From CAVQBJ01 sp963819075 (lineage in GTDB: Bacteria; Actinomycetota; Thermoleophilia; Solirubrobacterales; Solirubrobacteraceae): a stretch of 64,000 bases of DNA. Every line of letters begins with the position of its first letter. Position 1 is the stretch's first letter. Where the stretch lies: contig CAWFUP010000004.1 in the NCBI GenBank assembly GCA_963819075.1, positions 62,001 to 126,000 of the forward strand. Direction: 5' to 3'. This document shows positions 59,286 through 64,000 of the stretch, piece after piece. The notes beneath the pieces were generated by a model that saw nothing but the letters and a program-made list of their open reading frames with translations, was not told the DNA's origin and did no database searches. A program made the position numbers and the translations under genes.

Positions 59286-59560
59286 GGATCGTCGATCGGG
59301 TCCTCGCGTCGTCGAAGCTCGCGGATGTCGTCTCGGAAACCATCATCGACCGGCGTCTCCGCGAGGATCGTGCGCACCACCTCGGGTTCGACGTCGACCG
59401 TGCGGACCCGCGGTCGATCTGGTGGTCCAAGCCTCGCCACGGGCCGACCACGGACGGTGATCGTGAACTCGACACCGGCCTCGGCCTCGCGGAGGATCTC
59501 GCCAATGTTGTTGCGCAGTTCGCGCTGAGGGATCGAACGAATCGCCAAAGTGCTACACAC
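59270..59560 (-). CDS. vapB: Antitoxin (Phd/YefM-type, VapB-like)
   Basis: This protein is about 96 residues from GTG 59560 (SD GGAGAGGAG, 7-nt spacing). Residues 7-45, IRSIPQRELRNNIGEILREA then EFTITVRGRPVARLGPPDRP, are the Phd/YefM-like DNA-binding fold. The C-terminal tail (DDIRELRRREDPIDDPWQDR) should wrap the toxin. It overlaps vapC. A perfect palindrome at 59549-59569 covers its start codon, implying autorepression. Confidence 0.8.
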   Translation of the reverse strand: MCSTLAIRSIPQRELRNNIGEILREAEAGVEFTITVRGRPVARLGPPDRPRVRTVDVEPEVVRTILAETPVDDGFRDDIRELRRREDPIDDPWQDR

Positions 59561-59569
59561 TGTAGCACT
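59549..59569. promoter_or_regulatory. Perfect palindrome, vapBC operator
   Basis: AGTGCTACA-CAC-TGTAGCACT: 9-bp arms around a 3-bp centre, perfect. The centre contains the GTG start of vapB on the minus strand, and one arm touches the SD. Binding of VapB(C) would block translation initiation as well as transcription. Confidence 0.8.
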
Positions 59570-59622
59570 CCTCTCCGACGGAGAACCAGCGCCACTAGAA
59601 GAGCGATCGGCAGGCTCCGCAC

Positions 59623-59789
59623 GTGGCAACACTTTGGCAACAGTCGTCTCGTCAGATGGGTATCAAATCGTCCGCGAACCCGTACGATTCGGACGATCTG
59701 GACGCCGGCGGACGTATCTACACTCTGGCTTCCCGGTTCAGGTCCGTGTCTGAGTAATCAGGTGGAGGTTCGAGTCCTCTCATCCGCAT
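59623..59789. repeat. Island B right end including att copy (tRNA-Leu 3' part)
   Basis: This is the counterpart of 54563-54730: same start GTGGCAACACTTTGGCAACA, same CGTACGATT and GACGATCTGGACGCCGGCGG blocks, then 56 bp of the tRNA-Leu 3' end (59734-59789) with one change (GAGTAATCA for GAGCAATCA). Confidence 0.85.
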
Positions 59790-59910
59790 GACGAGGAGAC
59801 CGTACCGGCGACGTTTGAACCGTCGGGTCGAGGTGGCGCGCTCGCGGGGAGCCGTGCCTGGCGTCGGGGACGACTGGCCGGGCACTACGATCGCCCCGGG
59901 AGGCGACCGC

Positions 59911-60597
59911 TCACGTTGCAGGTGCGGAACCCGCTTGGCCGTTCTGGGTCCAGTAGACGCGGTGGCTGGCTAGCGCGAGGGACGTAAGGTCGATGCCGGT
60001 GCCGCTTGCGACCGTTCTCGTACCGGTGCGGTCAGCGAGATGGACCTCGCGGTAAGCGCCCTGCCCAGGCACCACGACCGCCTCGGCATCGCAAACCCAC
60101 GCGACGTCGCCGCTCTCGTTCAGGACGATCCCGTTTGTGTATCCGTACCGGTTGCCAAGCGCGGATGCTGCGTCGCAGGCGCGGTAGTTGACCGTCCGAC
60201 GGGTCACAAGGTTCAGCGCGTGCACGACCTTCGCGTCCTCGCCGGGAATTGTATAGGCGACTTCGCTCCCACCGAGGACGGGCGCCTTGACCCCGAGATC
60301 CTGCCAATTGCCGATCACGAACGGCGCGTGTCCTACCACGCAGCCCATGTAGTTGGGGATTTCCTGGGGCTGCGGGTTGAAGTTGAACTGCCCAGGCGGG
60401 GCCTTGCTCAGGTAGACCTCAGCCGTCGCGTCAGCCGCGACCGTCAATCGCCCGAGCGCCGGGCAGCCGGCGGGCGCGCGCCCCGCTCCGGATCGCGCCG
60501 CCGCCGCGGGCAGCGAGGATGCCAGCGTCAGCAGCGCGCCCGCCGCAAGCGCTCCGAGCACGAGCTTCCCACATGTCAAAGAAGTAGCGGCCGTCAT
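59911..60597 (-). CDS. Secreted protein of unknown function
   Basis: This is a 228-residue protein. A signal peptide LVLGALAAGALLTLASSLPA ends at AAA. The mature part has four or more Cys (APAGCPALGRL, PNYMGCVVGHAPFVIGNWQD, NYRACDAASALG, VAWVCDAEAVVV), probably disulfides, in a beta-rich arrangement that resembles one side of a propeller. It ends SLALASHRVYWTQNGQAGS, a YW-x-x-N motif like the YWTD-type blades of the 61224 protein. Located between island B and a degenerate third tRNA-Leu fragment. Confidence 0.6.
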   Translation of the reverse strand: MTAATSLTCGKLVLGALAAGALLTLASSLPAAAARSGAGRAPAGCPALGRLTVAADATAEVYLSKAPPGQFNFNPQPQEIPNYMGCVVGHAPFVIGNWQDLGVKAPVLGGSEVAYTIPGEDAKVVHALNLVTRRTVNYRACDAASALGNRYGYTNGIVLNESGDVAWVCDAEAVVVPGQGAYREVHLADRTGTRTVASGTGIDLTSLALASHRVYWTQNGQAGSAPAT

Positions 60598-61223
60598 TCA
60601 GCTGATGATCCCCCAATAGCGGTCTGAGCGGACGCAGCGGCTCATAGGCCACGCCAACCATCGGGGCGACGTCCACGGGAAATCACTTGAGGCGGCCGCG
60701 GCAGTGACCGACCACCTCCACGACGTGGGAGAGGTCATCGGCGGAACCTGCCCGTGCATCTGCGCGTGTCGGCTGCGGTTCACGTCCCTGTCTGAGCAAT
60801 CAGGTGAGAGGCCCCGTACCCGTGGTGGCGCCGGCTGCGGCATGCCGATCGCCAGCTCTCGATGGCTCCGTTGCTTCTGCCATGTCGATCGCATCAGCAG
60901 CGGTGGAGGAGTCGACGGCATCGATGCGGTCCTGGACGCGATCGTTGGCCGGGAGCTCGCCAATCGGCAAGGTCAGCTCGACGGCCTCGACCCGGCGGTG
61001 CGGCTCGCGAACAGATGCCGTTCTCGTGCGCCGGACCAAGAAACGAAGTGCTCGTAGTGGCATCCAGCGCCAGATGCGCACGGACTCAAGATGGAGTTTG
61101 CCTGGTCGATGCCTGGGGAATGACACGTTGCTCTAAGGACGGGCGTTGCCTCCCTCGGTGCGCCGGCACGGTGCCCGGAACAGCCGGAGCGTGGCGAGCC
61201 ACCGAGCGTCACGCCGGAAGCTC
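60598..61223. other. Intergenic region with degenerate tRNA-Leu fragment
   Basis: No convincing gene is present in 626 bp. It contains a shortened, mutated copy of the tRNA-Leu 3' part at 60776-60806. Open frames on both strands (60800-61126 minus, 60804-61136 plus) overlap and are low-complexity, so I treat them as chance. Confidence 0.35.
60776..60806. repeat. Degenerate third copy of the tRNA-Leu att core
   Basis: CGGTTCACGTCCCTGTCTGA then GCAATCAGGTG matches the first 31 bp of the att core with two mismatches; the T arm and 3' end that should follow are lost. It suggests an older integration event. Confidence 0.6.
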
Positions 61224-62825
61224 ATGATGCACGGGAAGCGGCTTGGGCTGCTGCTCGCCGTGGTCGTGGGGTCCGGGCTCGGTGCGGCGCAGGCCAATGC
61301 CTACGTGTACTGGTCCAACGAGGGCGCCGGCACCACGCTCGGACAGGCCAACCTCGACGGCACAGGCGTCAACGAGAGCTTTGTCACCGGCGCGTCGACG
61401 CCGCTCGGCGTGACCGTCGACAGCCAATACATCTATTGGAGCAATGGCATCGGCGACACGATCGGGCGCGCAAACCTCGACGGGACCGGGACCCCCAATG
61501 CGAGCTTCATCACCGGCGCGAGCTCCCCGCTGGGGCTGGCGGTCAACGGTCAGTACGTCTACTGGGCCAACTCAGCCACCGGTGATATCGGGCGGGCGAA
61601 CCTCGACGGCACAGGCGTCAACCAGAGCTTCATCACCGGCGGAAGCTTCCCGTCCGGGGTGTCCGTCAACGCCCAGCACATCTACTGGAGCAACTTCGGG
61701 GACCCCGGGACCGAGTCGATCGGGCGCGCGAACCTCGACGGGACAAACGTCAACCAGAGCTTCATCACCGGCGCCACCACTCCGGGGGGAGTCGCCGTCA
61801 ATGGTCAGCACATCTACTGGACCAACGGCCTCGGCACCACGATCGGGCGCGCGAACCTCGACGGGACCGGCGTCAACGAGAACTTCATCGTCACCGGAAC
61901 GGGCAACGGCCGGGGAGTGGCGCTCGACGGCCAATACATCTACTGGGCGAACTTGACCGGGGACGAGATCGGCCGGGCGAACCTCGACGGAAGCGGCACC
62001 CCCAACCGGGACTTCATCTCGACCTCCAACACCGTTATTGGGGTCGCGGTCGACGATGGGCCAGCCGGAACGGCGACACCCAACCCCGCAGGCTTGGACT
62101 TCGCCAGCCAACCACTCGACACCTACAGCACGCCGCAAACGCTCACCATCACGGATTCCGGTGACGGCCTGCTTCAGATCGGGCACGCGCAGGTGTCAGC
62201 TGGCGACACCGACGACTTCCTGATCACCACCGACACGTGCTCTGGGACGACCCTCTGGCCCGGCGACACGTGCACCATCGACGTTCGCTTCGGCCCCACC
62301 ACGACAAGCGTCGACAATGGACGGACGGCCACCCTCACGCTACCCAGCAACGACCCCGCGGCGACCCTCTCGATCTCGCTGAAGGGCACCGGCGGATCGC
62401 TGCCACAGGGCCCAGCGGGCGTCAACGGCCCGAACGGGACGAACGGAACCGCCGGCACCAATGGCACCGCCGGCACCAACGGCACCAACGGCACGAACGG
62501 CGCGACGGGACCGACCGGCCCGGCCGGCCAGATCGAACTCGTCAGCTGCAAGCCGGTGAAAACCGGCCGTGGCAGACACAAGCAGACGGTCCAGCGCTGC
62601 ACCACGCGGCTGACGCACTCGCCCGTCAAGCTCACCAGTGCCCGGCCGTCGATCGTGGCATCGCTCGCGCGGGGCAACCTTGTCTACGCCACGGGGTCGG
62701 CGAGCAGCACGGGCAAACGGACGACGCTCGTGCTGACCCCGCTGCGCACCATCCGCGCAGGGCGTTACGCCCTGAAGCTCACCCGGGGAAGAACCCAGCA
62801 ACGCGAGACGATCACGATCGGGTGA
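61224..62825 (+). CDS. Secreted YWTD-type propeller, choice-of-anchor D, collagen-like protein
   Basis: This protein is about 533 residues from ATG 61224 (SD GGAAG). The signal peptide LGLLLAVVVGSGLGAAQANA is followed by six repeats YIYWSNxxxxTIGRANLDGT then GVNxSFITGASxPxGVxV, typical of YWTD-like beta-propellers. From about 290: a choice-of-anchor D domain (NPAGLDFASQPLDTYSTPQT, then CTIDVRFGPTT). At about 395-435: a Gly-rich collagen-like run (GPAGVNGPNGTNGTAGTNG) ending GPTGPAGQIELVSC. The C-terminus is beta-rich. Probably an extracellular ligand-binding or matrix protein. Confidence 0.85.
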   Translation: MMHGKRLGLLLAVVVGSGLGAAQANAYVYWSNEGAGTTLGQANLDGTGVNESFVTGASTPLGVTVDSQYIYWSNGIGDTIGRANLDGTGTPNASFITGASSPLGLAVNGQYVYWANSATGDIGRANLDGTGVNQSFITGGSFPSGVSVNAQHIYWSNFGDPGTESIGRANLDGTNVNQSFITGATTPGGVAVNGQHIYWTNGLGTTIGRANLDGTGVNENFIVTGTGNGRGVALDGQYIYWANLTGDEIGRANLDGSGTPNRDFISTSNTVIGVAVDDGPAGTATPNPAGLDFASQPLDTYSTPQTLTITDSGDGLLQIGHAQVSAGDTDDFLITTDTCSGTTLWPGDTCTIDVRFGPTTTSVDNGRTATLTLPSNDPAATLSISLKGTGGSLPQGPAGVNGPNGTNGTAGTNGTAGTNGTNGTNGATGPTGPAGQIELVSCKPVKTGRGRHKQTVQRCTTRLTHSPVKLTSARPSIVASLARGNLVYATGSASSTGKRTTLVLTPLRTIRAGRYALKLTRGRTQQRETITIG

Positions 62826-62850
62826 ATCGGACCCTTCCGTCCGCATAAGC

Positions 62851-62877
62851 GAAAGGTCCTGCTGAGCGCGTCCTTTC
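62851..62877. terminator. Hairpin between convergent genes
   Basis: GAAAGG (62851-62856) and CCTTTC (62872-62877) can pair around a GC-rich loop, between the stops of the convergent 61224 and 62967 genes. It may act for both directions. It follows TCCGCATAAGCGAA, also seen right after the tRNA-Leu fragment at 54723. Confidence 0.4.
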
Positions 62878-62966
62878 TCGTTTCAGAGATCCGCCCGCGC
62901 CGGGCCCGATTGGACTCGGCCGTGTGCTCGTGAGGGGGGCACTCCTCATCCGGGCGATCAACCGGA

Positions 62967-63737
62967 TCAGCCAGCGCGCTCGGCCGACGCGAGCCCGCGG
63001 CGCGCCCATACCGTCATCAGCGCGATGCCGCCCGCGAGCAGCCCGAACGCGAGCGCGACATTGGTGGGCGAACCGGCGAGCAGGCCGCGCGAGGCCTCGA
63101 GCGCCACCGAGGCCGGGTTGTACTTCGCCGCGGTGTGGATCCAGCCGCTCAGGAGCGCGAGCGGCACGTACACGGGAGCGAGGAACAGGGCCACGAACAC
63201 CGGCATCTGGATGAGCGCGCCCGCCTGCTCGGTCCGCAGGAACATCGCCACGCCACAGCCCCACAGGGCGCAGACGAGGTTCATGCACACCCCGAGCGCC
63301 ACTAGGCCGCCGAGGTCCAGCCCGCCCCCGTCCACCCGCATGCCGGCCACGAGCGCCGCCAGCGTCACCACTGTGCCGGTAACGACCCAGCGACCGAGCG
63401 CGCCGATCGCGTAGCCGGCGATGATCCCGCTGCGCCGCGGTGCGCTCAGCAGCAGCCGCCGCGCGAAGCCGGAATCGAAGTCGCGCGCGATCGCGAAGCC
63501 GGTGAACACCCCACCGAACGCCGCCGACTGCAGGAACACGAAGACGAACTGAAACGCGGTGTATCCCGGGCCGTAGTGGAAGTTCGGCACCTGCGCGATC
63601 TTCGACAGGCCTCCGGCGAACGCGGCCAGGAAGAACAGCGGGAAGATGATCGACGGCAGAAGGATGGCCGGGCTGACGAACGTGTTGTGCAGCGAGCGCC
63701 ACGCGACCGCGCGAGCGACGAAGCCGAAGCGCCTCAC
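62967..63737 (-). CDS. ABC-2 type transporter permease
   Basis: This protein is about 256 residues from GTG 63737. Six membrane helices include LLPSIIFPLFFLAAFAGGLS, FQFVFVFLQSAAFGGVFTGF, GRWVVTGTVVTLAALVAGM, LGVCMNLVCALWGCGVAMFL, ALIQMPVFVALFLAPVYVPL and VALAFGLLAGGIALMTVWA. It contains the ABC-2 signature region ARDFDSGFARRLLLSAPRR between helices 2 and 3. Its start overlaps the stop of the upstream permease by 4 bp (GTGA), so the two form a heterodimer-like pair; the ATPase would be further right, outside the window. Substrate unknown (drug or polymer export). Confidence 0.85.
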   Translation of the reverse strand: MRRFGFVARAVAWRSLHNTFVSPAILLPSIIFPLFFLAAFAGGLSKIAQVPNFHYGPGYTAFQFVFVFLQSAAFGGVFTGFAIARDFDSGFARRLLLSAPRRSGIIAGYAIGALGRWVVTGTVVTLAALVAGMRVDGGGLDLGGLVALGVCMNLVCALWGCGVAMFLRTEQAGALIQMPVFVALFLAPVYVPLALLSGWIHTAAKYNPASVALEASRGLLAGSPTNVALAFGLLAGGIALMTVWARRGLASAERAG

Positions 63738-64000
63738 GTGCGCACCAGCCGGTTCTTCATCGCTGCACCGGACAGTCCGAGGCTGATGACCGCCAGCAGC
63801 AGCGCGAAGCCGAACCCGAGCGCCAGCGCACGGCCGTCCCAGCCGGTGATGATCAGGCTGCGCATCCCCTCGATCAGGTAGGAGACCGGGTTGTAGGTCG
63901 CCACCTCGCGAAACCACTGCACCTGGATGAGGTTGCGCGGCAGGCTCGACGAGCTGAGGAACACCGTCACGAACAGCAGCGGAAAGACGGCCTGGACCGC
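63734..64000 (-). CDS. ABC-2 type transporter permease, partial
   Basis: This is the 3' part of a gene entering from the right edge. Visible residues include AVQAVFPLLFVTVFLSSSSL, PRNLIQVQWFREVATYNPVS, YLIEGMRSLIITGWDGRALA and GFGFALLLAVISLGLSGAAM, the last helices of an ABC-2 permease with the YNPVSYLIEGMR motif. It ends in a 4-bp overlap with the next permease. The N-terminus is not in the window. Confidence 0.8.
   Translation of the reverse strand, partial: AVQAVFPLLFVTVFLSSSSLPRNLIQVQWFREVATYNPVSYLIEGMRSLIITGWDGRALALGFGFALLLAVISLGLSGAAMKNRLVRT

Noticed and set aside
60800..61136. Overlapping ORFs on both strands
   Set aside because: The two frames are mutual shadows with Ser/Thr/Ala low complexity and no start signals.
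1..64000. CRISPR arrays, rRNA genes, complete insertion sequences, known restriction-modification or CBASS/retron operons
   Set aside because: I searched by eye on both strands and saw no repeat-spacer pattern, no rRNA, no transposase gene, no methylase and no reverse transcriptase or cyclase signature.

Overview
High-GC actinobacterial DNA. The lipoproteins, the giant LamG/IPT surface proteins ending in a Lys/Arg-rich two-cysteine tail, the HTH plus zinc-ribbon regulator and the XRE-nSTAND-WD40 protein suggest Thermoleophilia/Solirubrobacterales. That placement is inference from protein style only; there is no rRNA or marker gene to confirm it.

Region 1 (1 to about 25.35 kb) looks like the backbone of a conjugative or plasmid-like integrated element. 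Two conjugation-type genes read off the left edge: a lytic transglycosylase and a membrane-anchored partner. Then come parA plus a ribbon-helix-helix partner, a frameshifted NERD protein, a sigma-like factor, an AEP primase with a C-terminal DnaG-type zinc finger, an mIHF-like protein, a UvrD-family helicase, a Rad52-like annealing protein, a frameshifted PD-(D/E)XK nuclease, and a parB operon. Cargo includes two copies of a small ORF plus MNT-type nucleotidyltransferase module (one broken), a split GNAT toxin, a decayed RES toxin, a PASTA lipoprotein, a P-loop kinase-like protein and a candidate PD-(D/E)XK protein. The 3' end of the helicase gene recurs twice more, each copy following one nucleotidyltransferase module. 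The element stops at an HU gene remnant that runs straight into the next region. Single-base frameshifts are common here.

Region 2 (25.35 to 39 kb) encodes secreted proteins on the minus strand: two tandem paralogous giants (LamG, Cna-B-like, IPT/TIG, Ig-like), one of them split at a C6 run, and a 14-repeat SVSC..FC protein. All three end in the same basic two-cysteine tail. One giant holds two identical 476-bp LamG-coding copies.

Region 3 (39 to 47 kb) holds an XRE-nSTAND1-WD40 protein, an HTH/zinc regulator, a putative nuclease, small secreted or membrane proteins, a Xis-like protein, tRNA-Glu(CTC) and tRNA-Leu(CAG).

Region 4 (47 to about 60.8 kb) is a tandem series of small islands in tRNA-Leu. 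The 3' part of the tRNA is repeated at 54675, 59734 and, degenerately, at 60776. Island A carries a membrane protein, a PucR regulator, a DUF-sulfatase fusion with a divergent formylglycine-generating enzyme, and a RelE-type TA pair. Island B carries a secreted protein, a CHASE-GGDEF-EAL protein and a VapBC-type pair. Each island ends with a minus-strand TA pair, then a shared 168-bp end sequence, then the tRNA fragment. No integrase is visible.

Region 5 (61 to 64 kb) has a YWTD/collagen-like secreted protein and two overlapping ABC-2 permeases, one cut by the window edge.
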